NCBI RefSeq assembly: GCF_001908235.1
Contig: NZ_LGHK01000026.1
Location: 1 to 64,000 of the forward strand
Direction of reading: 5' to 3'
DNA from: Bradyrhizobium sp. NAS96.2
GTDB lineage: Bacteria; Pseudomonadota; Alphaproteobacteria; Rhizobiales; Xanthobacteraceae
DNA length: 64,000 nucleotides
Shown here piece by piece: positions 1 through 7,419 of this stretch; the stretch's first letter is position 1; each line of letters begins with the position of its first letter. The notes beneath the pieces were generated by a model that made no database searches, was not told the origin of the DNA, and saw nothing but the letters and a program-made list of their open reading frames with translations. The translations under genes were made by a program, and so were the position numbers.

Positions 1-933
1 ATCCCTTGGGACGTCGCGCTCGAGGTGTTCTCGAACCATGACATCCCGCGTTATCTGGCGATCTGCCGGCGGCTGCTGCCTGGTCTCGACGAGCTCTCGC
101 CGGATTGCGTCGGCGTCATCCTCTCGATCGCGTTTAACCGCGACGCCGTCGGCTTCAATAAACCGGGGCCGCGCTGGTCGGAGATGCGCCAGATCAAGGC
201 GGCGATCGGCAGCGGCGAGCTCGCCAAGATCCCTGGCCTGATCCGATCGATGAAACGGCTCTGGCCTGACGACAAGGGCTTACGCATCCGCCGCGACGAC
301 GAGGCGGCGCTTTTCGAGCATGGCCTCGCGGCCTCGCATCCGCGTGAGCATGCGAAGCTCGCGACGACGCCGGCGCCGGTCGATCCGGACGCAATCGCCT
401 ACGTCCAGCGGCGGCTGCGCGAGCTCGGCTATTACGACGTCGGCCAGGTCGACGGCGAGCAATCGCCGCAGGGCCGGACCGAGGGAATGATCCTGGCTTA
501 TCGCAATGCGCGCGGCTTGCCGCTGACGCCTGACATCGACGACCAGCTGATCGCCGAGCTCGGCAAGCCGCAGACGCCGCGCCAGGTGGCCGAGACGCGG
601 GCGACCGCGACCGTCGAGGATCTGCGCGACGAGGGCTCACAGACGATCGCGTTGACGGACCGCGCCAAGAGATGGGCCGGCAAGATATTCGGCGGCTCCG
701 GCGGCCTTGGCGGCGCCGGCGTGCTCGCCTGGCTGACCGATCGCGCGACGCAGGTCTCGGCGGCAAAGGACGCGGTCGGCGGCCTCGGCCTGACGCCTGG
801 CGCGATCCAGGCGATCGCGATCGGCGTCGCCACCCTGGTCGTCGTCGCCGGCGTCGGCGTCCTGGTCTGGTTTGTCGCCGACACGCTCGAGCAGCGCCGC
901 CTGGCCGACTATCGCGCGGGGAAACACGCATGA
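1..933 (+). CDS. Phage endolysin (lysozyme-like) with peptidoglycan-binding domain, 5' end outside window
   Basis: The frame is open to the left edge, so the true start is missing; the first in-window start-like codon (GTG 25) is probably internal. The N-terminal part resembles phage lysozyme-type glycoside hydrolases (IPWDVALEVFSNHDIPRY, then SIAFNRDA and MKRLWPDDKG). A peptidoglycan-binding repeat follows at about residues 120-175 (VQRRLRELGYYDVGQVDG). Near the C-terminus a hydrophobic helix (IAIGVATLVVVAGVGVLVWF) is followed by a short basic tail, suggesting membrane anchoring. The stop overlaps the next start (ATGA), and spanin-like genes follow, so this is the muramidase of a lysis cassette. 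The exact hydrolase family is inferred from memory of related endolysins. Confidence 0.75.
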   Translation: MPWDVALEVFSNHDIPRYLAICRRLLPGLDELSPDCVGVILSIAFNRDAVGFNKPGPRWSEMRQIKAAIGSGELAKIPGLIRSMKRLWPDDKGLRIRRDDEAALFEHGLAASHPREHAKLATTPAPVDPDAIAYVQRRLRELGYYDVGQVDGEQSPQGRTEGMILAYRNARGLPLTPDIDDQLIAELGKPQTPRQVAETRATATVEDLRDEGSQTIALTDRAKRWAGKIFGGSGGLGGAGVLAWLTDRATQVSAAKDAVGGLGLTPGAIQAIAIGVATLVVVAGVGVLVWFVADTLEQRRLADYRAGKHA

Positions 934-1331
934 GCTGGATCGTCGCAATCCTCATGCGCCTGGCCGGCCTTGCGGGCGTCAGCCTCTCGCCGTTCGCCGC
1001 CGGCGCGCTGTTTGCCGGCGCCCTGGCGCTGCTCGCCGGCGGCGGCGCGATCGCAGGCGCCGCGCATCTCTACAACGCCGGCTATCGCTCGGCAGACGAC
1101 AAGTGCGAGGCGGCGCAGGTCGCCGCACAGAATTCTCAATTGCAGGCGCGCCTCGAGGAGAAGGATCGCCAGCTCGCTTTCGCCAACGCTCTGCAGAGAC
1201 GCGACGCCGGGCGCGCCGCGGCGGCCGAGGCGCAACTGCAATCTAACCAGGGGGCTATCGATGCAACGCCGGCTAATCCTAACAAGTGCTTTACTCGCGA
1301 CATGTCTCGCCGGGTGCGTGGGGTCCGGTAG
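930..1331 (+). CDS. Rz-like inner-membrane spanin (putative)
   Basis: This 133-aa protein starts at an ATG overlapping the endolysin stop by four bases. An N-terminal hydrophobic segment (about residues 5-45, Ala/Gly/Leu-rich) is followed by a charged region likely to form a coiled coil (about residues 50-105, QLQARLEEKDRQLAFANALQ). That architecture matches i-spanins, which anchor in the inner membrane and span the periplasm during phage lysis. The 3' end overlaps, in another frame, a lipoprotein gene of Rz1 type. No sequence family was assigned; the call rests on topology and context. Confidence 0.6.
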   Translation: MSWIVAILMRLAGLAGVSLSPFAAGALFAGALALLAGGGAIAGAAHLYNAGYRSADDKCEAAQVAAQNSQLQARLEEKDRQLAFANALQRRDAGRAAAAEAQLQSNQGAIDATPANPNKCFTRDMSRRVRGVR

Positions 1332-1644
1332 CGTCGACAAGCTGCAGCCTCCGCCTCCGGACGCGCCGAACATTCCTGCGTTGCCGGCGGACGTTGCGGC
1401 CTGCGAGCGCGCGCCGGTCGATACGCCGGATCGTGATCTCGACGCCGGCGAGATCGAGCGGCTCTGGAAAACCGACCGCGCCGCGCTGGCAAAGGTCAAT
1501 GCCTGCCTGCGTCGCGCCGTCTGCCAATACCAGGACGTCCGCGAGGGGATCGGCCGCGTGGAAGGCGTCGCCTGCGAGAACATCGCGCCGGTCGAACAGC
1601 CGGCGCCGCGCCTCGGCCTGTTCAAGCGAAAGCGGGCGAAATGA
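1261..1644 (+). CDS. Rz1-like outer-membrane lipoprotein spanin (putative)
   Basis: The 127-aa product begins MQRRLILTSALLATCLAGC, a signal peptide ending in a lipobox (LAGC, acylated Cys19). The segment after the Cys is proline-rich (LQPPPPDAPNIPALP), as in Rz1 proteins. The gene starts inside the upstream Rz-like gene in a different frame and overlaps it by 71 bases, a classic Rz/Rz1 arrangement. A purine-rich site (AGGGGG) lies just upstream of ATG 1261. It is longer than coliphage Rz1 and carries four further cysteines. The stop overlaps the next start. Confidence 0.65.
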   Translation: MQRRLILTSALLATCLAGCVGSGSVDKLQPPPPDAPNIPALPADVAACERAPVDTPDRDLDAGEIERLWKTDRAALAKVNACLRRAVCQYQDVREGIGRVEGVACENIAPVEQPAPRLGLFKRKRAK

Positions 1645-2018
1645 GCGGTGACGAAATGGCGAGCGTGAATGCCGCCTTGCTGCAGATGGCCGCCAAGATC
1701 GGCGGTCTCGAGTCGACCGTCGCGACGCTGCTGCATACCTGGACGCAAATGGAGGCGAAGGCATCCGAGGGTCGCAAGGATCTGCATCAGAAGGTCGAGG
1801 CGCTGCGGGCCGAGGTGACGACCATGCGGGGCGAGGTCGCGACGGCGACCAAAGACATCGCCGACATGAAGCCGACCGTTCAGGCCGTCCAGAATGTCCA
1901 GGTGCAGGCGACCGGCGTGCGCAATGCCAGCCGCTGGCTTTACTGGGCCGCCGTGGGGTTGAGCGGCGGCGTCGGCTGGATCGTGACCAACTTCGTCGAC
2001 ATCCATCTCAAGCGCTGA
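1641..2018 (+). CDS. Small phage-associated membrane protein, DUF1515-like
   Basis: This 125-aa protein starts at an ATG overlapping the spanin stop (ATGA), so it is translationally coupled to the lysis genes. Residues 5-90 are heptad-rich and probably coiled coil (VEALRAEVTTMRGEVATATK). A single hydrophobic segment near residues 97-118 (WLYWAAVGLSGGVGWIVTNF) is followed by a short basic tail. Proteins of this layout in rhizobial prophages are often labelled DUF1515; I infer the similarity from composition and context. A holin-accessory or structural role is possible but unproven. Confidence 0.6.
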   Translation: MSGDEMASVNAALLQMAAKIGGLESTVATLLHTWTQMEAKASEGRKDLHQKVEALRAEVTTMRGEVATATKDIADMKPTVQAVQNVQVQATGVRNASRWLYWAAVGLSGGVGWIVTNFVDIHLKR

Positions 2019-2189
2019 TCTCGCAGTCGCACTCGCTCGGACCTCGGCCCAGCGCGTGGCGCCGGTCCTTTGCCAAAATGATAAGTCCCAGCGCTCTGGG
2101 GAGGAGCGCCGGGACTAAATGTGAATGCACCAACTTGGGCGGCGGGACGCATCCACAATTGCAATAATTTTCCGGACGATGGATGGTTC

Positions 2190-2378
2190 CTATGCTTGGC
2201 GGGACGCGTCGGGCTCTTCTTTGTGCCTCGCGACAGCCTCATTGACCTTCTGACGGTCAAGCTGATCTTCGGGTGAGAGCTCGGAAGCCGGGCGCCAGAT
2301 CTCGACCGGTATCGCGAGCTTGCTCTTCAGCGGTTTCCCGACCCATTCCAACCATTGGTCGAATGCGTCTTTGATCAT
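2190..2378 (-). CDS. Hypothetical protein, 62 aa
   Basis: This small hydrophilic protein (MIKDAFDQWLEWVGKPLK) lies immediately downstream of the DNA ligase gene on the same strand, with the ATG directly after the ligase stop. A GGGAG ribosome binding site lies within the last ligase codons. No domain was recognised. The tight coupling suggests co-expression with the ligase in the integrated element. Confidence 0.6.
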   Translation of the reverse strand: MIKDAFDQWLEWVGKPLKSKLAIPVEIWRPASELSPEDQLDRQKVNEAVARHKEEPDASRQA

Positions 2379-2966
2379 TCAAAACTCCCGCGACATGGCC
2401 GCGTGCATCCTGTTCTTGACCTTGATCCAGTGCGGGCACCGACCGCCGCGGTAAGGCCGATCCGATCGCTTGGACACCAGACCCTCAAAGCCGAACTCGC
2501 AGGCCTTGCGGAATAGGTCAGGGCCGATCTCGCCTTGCTCGTAATCCGACACGAAGATCCCCTCCGGCCGGCGCGCGAGCAGTCGCTGCAGGTTGGTCTT
2601 CCGCATCGAGAGCGGCAGGTCCCGCAGGTCTTCTCCGTCCAGGGCCAGGATATCGAATGCCAGCATCTCGACCTCCGTATTGTGTTTGCCTGAGTGCAAG
2701 GCATTGAAGTCGGAGTAGCCGTCTACGCCGCGGACGATGGCCTCGCCGTCGATTACGAAGTGCTTCTGGCGGTTCTTCAGCGCGGCCTCAACGATCCACG
2801 GGAAGCGCTTGGTCCAATCATGGCTGCCCTTAGTGATCAGCCGGACGCGATCTCCGTCGCGCTCGAGGCGCAGGCGGTAGCCGTCATACTTGATCTCATG
2901 GAACCACTCAGGGCCGGCCGGGACCGCTTTCCCAACAGTCGGCAGGCAAAAATCGAATTTGAGCAT
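2379..2966 (-). CDS. ATP-dependent DNA ligase, adenylation domain only
   Basis: The product (about 195 aa) covers the nucleotidyltransferase core of LigD/LigC-type ATP-dependent ligases. It has motif I EIKYDGYRLR with the AMP-accepting lysine, a VIDGEAIV motif, FDILALDGEDL, EGLVSKRSDR and the motif V lysines HWIKVKN. The usual C-terminal OB-fold domain is absent: the protein ends MHAAMSREF. I chose the internal ATG at 2966 (MLKFDFCLPT), because related rhizobial proteins begin there; the frame extends 16 codons further upstream. Short ligases of this kind are common in Bradyrhizobium. Here it sits among phage-like genes. Whether it seals nicks alone is uncertain. Confidence 0.85.
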   Translation of the reverse strand: MLKFDFCLPTVGKAVPAGPEWFHEIKYDGYRLRLERDGDRVRLITKGSHDWTKRFPWIVEAALKNRQKHFVIDGEAIVRGVDGYSDFNALHSGKHNTEVEMLAFDILALDGEDLRDLPLSMRKTNLQRLLARRPEGIFVSDYEQGEIGPDLFRKACEFGFEGLVSKRSDRPYRGGRCPHWIKVKNRMHAAMSREF

Positions 2967-3177
2967 GCCCGTGAAATAGGTATCGGGGGCCGGATTTCCC
3001 ATCCCGTTAAGCATTTTTGGAAGTTGTTTACCTTTGATTAACGCAAGTTAATTGACGGGCTCAGACTTTGATTCGATCATCCCGGCACTGGGCGGACAGT
3101 TTCATTAAGGTCAATTTGCTTAAGCCCAGTGGGGCGCCTAATCATTGCATCGGCGGCTCGGCAAGGCTGGAATGAGG

Positions 3178-3222
3178 AACGGCCTCAGCATCACCTCCAA
3201 GGGTGCTGGGGCCGTTTCTTTT
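3178..3222 (+). terminator. Intrinsic terminator-like hairpin
   Basis: AACGGCC..CAGCA pairs with TGCTGGGGCCGTT around a short loop and is followed by TCTTTTC. The loop-proximal CTGGGGCCGTTTCTTTTC string recurs at 4590, so related elements are repeated in this segment. Confidence 0.55.
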
Positions 3223-3391
3223 CGGGCGTGAGCGCCCGACTATAGCTAAGAAAAAGTTAATGATTCCCTGTGTGTTTCTGGGTTGTCACAAACCCCATGA
3301 CCGGTACGCATTCAGATGCGGACCACTCACGCAGTGGGTCCCAGAAGCGCCGCATGATCCCGGCGCTTGACGCGATGACAGGGTTGACCTT

Positions 3392-3425
3392 GGCCCCAGC
3401 CCCCTCGCTGGGGCCGCTTTTCTTT
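3392..3425 (+). terminator. Intrinsic terminator-like hairpin
   Basis: GGCCCCAGC pairs perfectly with GCTGGGGCC and is followed by GCTTTTCTTTA. It lies just before the small plus-strand gene starting at 3435, so it would end transcripts entering from the left. Confidence 0.6.
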
Positions 3426-3434
3426 AGGCCGGAT

Positions 3435-3617
3435 ATGAGCCGCCCTTCGAAAGAGCGCGTGCGTGAGGTCATCCAGGAGGTCGACGCGCTGGACCTTCCT
3501 GATGGTGCGCATTGGGCGCTGATCCACGAAAAGCTCGGCCTCAGCTACGGCGAGGTGTTCGACTACATCGCCGAAGACCCGGCGTTCTTCGGCGCAACAC
3601 CTCATCCCGAGCATTAA
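3435..3617 (+). CDS. Hypothetical protein, 60 aa
   Basis: The ATG was chosen because it follows a terminator hairpin; the open frame extends further upstream through that hairpin. The product (MSRPSKERVREVIQEVDALD) is acidic and probably helical in its first half. No domain was recognised. It lies in the integrated element between the ligase and the integrase. Confidence 0.45.
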   Translation: MSRPSKERVREVIQEVDALDLPDGAHWALIHEKLGLSYGEVFDYIAEDPAFFGATPHPEH

Positions 3618-3667
3618 GCGGCGCGAGCCGCCCAAAACACTGGCCGTCGCCGTAGGGATGTTATCCG

Positions 3668-3982
3668 GTGTCCTCCGTGGGTGAACATGGTTCCGAATGG
3701 ACAAACGGCAGAACCGGAACCACATATCAGGACATGCCGCACTTAGAGACTTGCAAGGGCGTCCTGCGCCACCTGATCGCCAAGGGCGACCCGAATGGCA
3801 TTCCCTTGGCCGAACGCGCGATCACCGAGTATCTGGAGGTGACGCCCGAAGGCGCCCGCAGGAGTGGTCTTCGCCTGATTCAGGACGACGTTCTAAAACA
3901 GCGCGACGCCGTGGTTGGAGATCGGCACAACTTCGCCGAAACCGTCAACGCCTACATTGAGCGGATGCTAACCCCGCCCTAG
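3668..3982 (+). CDS. Hypothetical protein, about 104 aa
   Basis: The product contains helical, charged stretches (TCKGVLRHLIAKGDPNGIPL, RHNFAETVNAYIERML) but no recognised domain. GTG 3668 has a weak AGGG site upstream; ATG 3734 (MPHLETCKG) is an equally plausible start. The 3' end overlaps the convergent gene at 3979 by four bases. Confidence 0.45.
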   Translation: MSSVGEHGSEWTNGRTGTTYQDMPHLETCKGVLRHLIAKGDPNGIPLAERAITEYLEVTPEGARRSGLRLIQDDVLKQRDAVVGDRHNFAETVNAYIERMLTPP

Positions 3983-4233
3983 CGGACGTCGGGCCGGTTC
4001 AACATCACCAACAGGCCTGCCGCAGCGATGATTGACGCAAGCAATGACGCAACCTGGACGGCGAACAATACGTCTTCGTCCTGACCAGCTCCCAAGCTCG
4101 TCTTGGCTAGAACGGTCGTCAGAGACAGGATGATAAGGGTGCCGATCAGCACCCACAGGAACATTTCTTTCACATAGGCTCCCTCTGGAGTAATCTCTGA
4201 CGCAGAGGCTTTTGGAATTGGGGGAAGCGACAT
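3979..4233 (-). CDS. Small two-helix membrane protein
   Basis: This 84-aa protein has two predicted membrane segments (MFLWVLIGTLIILSLTTVLA and VQVASLLASIIAAAGLLVML) joined by a short acidic loop containing GQDEDV. No family was recognised. The ribosome binding site is weak. Holin-like topology is possible, given the phage-like surroundings, but it is far from the lysis cassette. Confidence 0.5.
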   Translation of the reverse strand: MSLPPIPKASASEITPEGAYVKEMFLWVLIGTLIILSLTTVLAKTSLGAGQDEDVLFAVQVASLLASIIAAAGLLVMLNRPDVR

Positions 4234-4331
4234 GCGCCCGCAATCCGTTCGCTATAGCAGTCTTGGTTGCCATGCTCGGACTCGGGGCGCTCGTTGCCTA
4301 CGAGTACGTTCCACACTAGGACCTGCCTACT

Positions 4332-4502
4332 ATGGCTAAGATGATTAAGTCCCTTCGCAAGCACGCTGACAAGGCAGAGCGCGCAGCACTGTCCGTTCTC
4401 GACCGCGACCTAGCGGAAGGATTGCAGGCACTCGCACGGGCCTACCGGGCGCAAGCCGACGTCATCAGATCCAAAAAGAAAAAGATGAAGAAAGCATCGT
4501 GA
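4332..4502 (+). CDS. Small basic protein, 56 aa
   Basis: The reading frame runs from ATG 4332 to TGA 4502. The product starts MAKMIKSLRKHADKAERAAL and ends in a lysine-rich tail (RSKKKKMKKAS). An AGGA motif lies upstream. The pattern is alpha-helical and strongly basic, as in small nucleic-acid-binding proteins, but no family is recognised and function is unknown. Confidence 0.5.
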   Translation: MAKMIKSLRKHADKAERAALSVLDRDLAEGLQALARAYRAQADVIRSKKKKMKKAS

Positions 4503-4566
4503 GGCTCGCCAGCCCGACTCCTCGCGTTTTGACTGCTCGCCCACATCAGGAATGGCACGTTACCTC

Positions 4567-4604
4567 GGCCCCGGGTTGCCCCCCTAGCTGGGGCCGTTTC
4601 TTTT
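4567..4604 (+). terminator. Intrinsic terminator-like hairpin
   Basis: GGCCCC at 4567-4572 pairs with GGGGCC at 4590-4595, followed by GTTTCTTTT. It lies downstream of the small basic gene and ends just at the 3' end of the convergent gene at 4604. Confidence 0.5.
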
Positions 4605-4867
4605 CAGGTGAACAGCTCTTTCCCAGACTGCGTCAATCTCACGAACGTTCCACTCTCATGGTACTCGAGCCAGCCTTGGGCGATCGCGTGCTGTAGCCCA
4701 GCCCAATACTCGGCCGGCGTCGACTTGTCCTCGTCGATCATCGGCCGGTTGATCTTCTCGATGTAGATCCGGCCGTCCTGGATGGGCTCGAACGCTCTCG
4801 CGTGCTCCATGATCCTGCGGGCGGCGTTCTCGGGGTTGGAGTAGGGGCGGTCGCTTACAGATTTCAT
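4604..4867 (-). CDS. Hypothetical protein, 87 aa
   Basis: The product (MKSVSDRPYSNPENAARRIM, ending TFVRLTQSGKELFT) has a C-terminal half whose pattern resembles a small winged-helix fold (WLEYHESGTFVRLTQSGKEL), but this is only suggestive. Its ATG overlaps the upstream gene's stop (ATGA), so the two form a coupled pair. Confidence 0.55.
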   Translation of the reverse strand: MKSVSDRPYSNPENAARRIMEHARAFEPIQDGRIYIEKINRPMIDEDKSTPAEYWAGLQHAIAQGWLEYHESGTFVRLTQSGKELFT

Positions 4868-5127
4868 TCTTGGCTGAGGTGTCGCTTGAGAGCCGCGAGA
4901 CTGACGGTGGTAATTGCTTCGTCCAAAAGAGCGAGGCGAGTTTCGAAGATCGACATCAGATCCAGATTGTCTTGGCTGTTGGAGACCAGCGGTCTGCGGG
5001 TGGCCGCGGTGTAGATAGACCGAAGGCTCTGAAGCGCGGTTAGGTGGCCTTGGGCGATGTAGCCATCCACCAGGCGGACGAAGGCGGGACTGTACTCAGT
5101 CGCCGTGCCACGTCGTTCGTCTTTCAT
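4864..5127 (-). CDS. Hypothetical protein, 87 aa
   Basis: Start at ATG 5127 (MKDERRGTATEYSPAFVRLV) is supported by GAGGTG six bases upstream; the open frame continues 11 codons further. The product is helical and mixed-charge with no recognised domain. The gene is translationally coupled to the following small gene and probably belongs to the integrated element. Confidence 0.55.
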   Translation of the reverse strand: MKDERRGTATEYSPAFVRLVDGYIAQGHLTALQSLRSIYTAATRRPLVSNSQDNLDLMSIFETRLALLDEAITTVSLAALKRHLSQE

Positions 5128-5230
5128 CTGTCCCACCTCGGCAGGCCCCGCCGGTAGCATCGCATTCTCTCGACGTGCTTACCGTAGATCAAGCGCTTTA
5201 GTTGTTTCGTCTCGGTGCAGCCAACATGGC

Positions 5231-5620
5231 CTATCGTTCCCCCGGCCACCATATCGACGGTGGGTTCATGCTTGAAATCTTCGTGGTCCGCAATGCCACA
5301 AGATGGCTGCGCTTGAAGGGGTAGCCGTTCGCTCTGGAGCACTGCTTGCACCGCATGTAGCGTTCCAGCTCGTGGATCGGGGTCCACTTCGGCCGTCGCA
5401 CGACGTCGAGCGCCACCGTTTGATGGGTCTCGCAGCCGAGGCATTTGACCTCAAGATAGCGGTAGCCGGCATTGAGCGCGTCGCCGAGGGCCGGGGACGG
5501 CTGGGCCGGTCCTTGGAAGGCGAGCATTCGGGCGTTCCAGGCTTGACAGCCCAGCACGTCGGCCTCCCGGCGCGCCTCAGCTGCGCGTTCGGCCAGATGC
5601 CTGACGGTCACTCCAAACAT
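5231..5620 (-). CDS. Conserved hypothetical zinc-ribbon-like protein
   Basis: ATG 5620 (MFGVTVRHLAERAAEARREA) is preceded by GGGAG; an in-frame ATG eight codons upstream is the alternative. The protein has two CxxC pairs (KCLGCETHQT and RCKQCSRANG) about 35 residues apart, consistent with one zinc site. Near-identical proteins occur in many rhizobia as I recall, often in mobile regions; no function is known. The end (NPPSIWWPGER) is characteristic of the family. Confidence 0.75.
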   Translation of the reverse strand: MFGVTVRHLAERAAEARREADVLGCQAWNARMLAFQGPAQPSPALGDALNAGYRYLEVKCLGCETHQTVALDVVRRPKWTPIHELERYMRCKQCSRANGYPFKRSHLVALRTTKISSMNPPSIWWPGER

Positions 5621-5813
5621 GTACTCCCGAGACTTGGATCCCATTCCCCATAATCGCGCCCAATGCCCCGAGAGAGAAGCCGCTAGGACTACCCGGGAGC
5701 CAGCGCCCGCCTACAACGAGTTGGTCAACAGATGCCGGCATGGGCAGTGGATCAGTGCTCGTGCAGAGCGCGATACCGCCGACCAGCATGATTGCGAGGA
5801 TCGCGGTCCACAG

Positions 5814-7157
5814 CTAGGCGCTGGCCTTTACCAGCTGCAGTGGGGCCGTGACAGTCATGCCGGGTGCGAGCGCGATCCGTTCGATATACTTCCGTTTCAG
5901 ATCGAGGCCATGCCCGTCGCCGTATTTCGGCTTCTTGGTGTCGTGGCCCATTAGCTCGTCCTTGAGCTCGTCGGGCGTCTCCACGGCACGCAGCCGGTCC
6001 TTGAAGCCGTGCCGCAGCGAATAGAGCGTGTGCGCCACGGTCTCGCGCAGGCCATGATCGGAGAAGTAGGCATTGACCGCGGCCGACAGCGAGTCGCCCT
6101 TGTCGCGGTAGTGCGGAAAGCCGTCCGGAAACTGGCGCATCGCCTCGAGCGAGATCCCGACCAGCGGGATGTCGCGATCGGAGAATTCGGTTTTCAGGAC
6201 GCGATCGTCCGGCCGCACCCGGATGAACGGAATCGGTCCGTCGAGCACGATGTGCCGGCTGCGCAGGTTGATGATCTCGCTCGGCCGGGCGCCGGTGTTG
6301 ATCATCACCAGGATGACCGCACGCTCCTCGTCGTTCATGGTTTCCAGCGCGCCATCCGCCAGGAGGCGGTTGACGATCCACCATGGTGAGAAGGGGGGCC
6401 GCGGGCGCGACTTCTCGCCCTCGAGCCTGGCGCCCGCGAACACGCGATCGAGATTGAGCCGGTGACGTCGGGACACCGCCGACAGCATCCCGGTGATATG
6501 CGTAAGGTTCCGGTTCGCGGTGTCGGCCACGACCTCGCCGTCGACGACGCGCTCGGTCCAATGGTCAGAATATTTCAGCGCGTCGTCGCGGGTGAGTTGG
6601 GTGATGACCTTGTCGCCAACGACCGTGATCAGTAGCTCGACCGCGCGCTTTTTGCCGTTCTTCCATTTCTTGAACTGGCCGGCCGACATCTTCGCGATGG
6701 TGGTTTTCTTGGCGATCGCGAATTCGTCGTAGAGGCCGGACAGCTTGATCTCGGGCAGGTCGACGCCGCCGAGCGCAGCGGCCGCGGTCGCCGGATCGTG
6801 CCGCCGATCGCCGATCGCGAGGGCGTCGAGCCGGCGGAGGATCTCGGTGAGAGCCTCCTTCGCGACGTCGTCGACCGGCCGGTAGGCGAGCTGCAGGGCC
6901 TGCGCGCGCTGCCGGGCCTCCTCGAGCGCCACGATGGCGTCCTGGGTTCCCTGGCCCGCTGCGGCCCGCCAGGAGGCTTCCAGATCGATATTGAGCTGGT
7001 CGGCCACCCGGCCGGCCCGGATGCCGGTACGGTCGTCGGCAACCCGGATTTTGGTCGACAGCTTGACGATGCCGCGAGGGTCGATCTCGGCGAACTCGGG
7101 CGGCACCCGGCGCACGAAGTGCCAGTATCCCTTCCGCTTGGTTAGACGCTCCGGCAT
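5814..7157 (-). CDS. Tyrosine recombinase / phage-type integrase
   Basis: From ATG 7157 the product is 447 aa (MPERLTKRKGYWHFVRRVPP), with the N-terminal layout of DUF6538-type recombinases. Catalytic features appear in order: Arg291 in INTGARPSEIINL, the box II region HTLYSLRHGF (His376, Arg382, His383), LMGHDTKKPKYG, and the probable nucleophile Tyr412. The frame extends 82 codons upstream, but that part looks non-coding. It faces into the phage-like genes and is followed on its upstream side by an unrelated methyltransferase, so it probably marks the right end of the element. No attachment core could be identified, since the other end lies outside the window. Confidence 0.85.
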   Translation of the reverse strand: MPERLTKRKGYWHFVRRVPPEFAEIDPRGIVKLSTKIRVADDRTGIRAGRVADQLNIDLEASWRAAAGQGTQDAIVALEEARQRAQALQLAYRPVDDVAKEALTEILRRLDALAIGDRRHDPATAAAALGGVDLPEIKLSGLYDEFAIAKKTTIAKMSAGQFKKWKNGKKRAVELLITVVGDKVITQLTRDDALKYSDHWTERVVDGEVVADTANRNLTHITGMLSAVSRRHRLNLDRVFAGARLEGEKSRPRPPFSPWWIVNRLLADGALETMNDEERAVILVMINTGARPSEIINLRSRHIVLDGPIPFIRVRPDDRVLKTEFSDRDIPLVGISLEAMRQFPDGFPHYRDKGDSLSAAVNAYFSDHGLRETVAHTLYSLRHGFKDRLRAVETPDELKDELMGHDTKKPKYGDGHGLDLKRKYIERIALAPGMTVTAPLQLVKASA

Positions 7158-7419
7158 TCCAGCCCTGTTGCACCCGTTGTTGGACGTAGACCATCCGCGC
7201 AGGCGTGCGGGAAAGTCAACAAATTCAATATTTTTAAGAGATATCAACAGGATCGCCTGCGACACGGATCGCACCGCTAGGGAGCGCCATTGGCAGCTTA
7301 AGCGCCTGATTTTTCCTTGGTTGTCGACGATTTTCCCAACCGGCAAAAATGGTTTGGGAGTTTTCCTCAATTTCATTGAAGCGGACGACGGCGCGCCGAC
7401 CACTGCGGCGACGATCGGA
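7158..7419. other. AT-rich intergenic region, probable element boundary
   Basis: This stretch between the integrase and the methyltransferase has A/T-rich tracts (for example around 7218-7245). It is the natural place for an attachment site, but no tRNA gene or clear direct repeat is visible within the window. Confidence 0.35.

Larger units (their letters stand above)
2967..3434. other. Intergenic region with two terminator-like hairpins
   Basis: No convincing gene is present between the ligase and the small gene at 3435. The stretch holds two GC-rich hairpins followed by T-rich tails (3178-3222 and 3392-3425) and an otherwise unremarkable sequence. Confidence 0.5.

Noticed and set aside
4211..4319. 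Possible short hydrophobic peptide read from a TTG on the plus strand
   Set aside because: It has a rare start, only about 35 codons, and overlaps the start of the minus-strand membrane gene.
5577..5789. Minus-strand frame of 70 codons with a hydrophobic start
   Set aside because: It overlaps the better supported zinc-ribbon-like gene in another frame and has no ribosome binding site.
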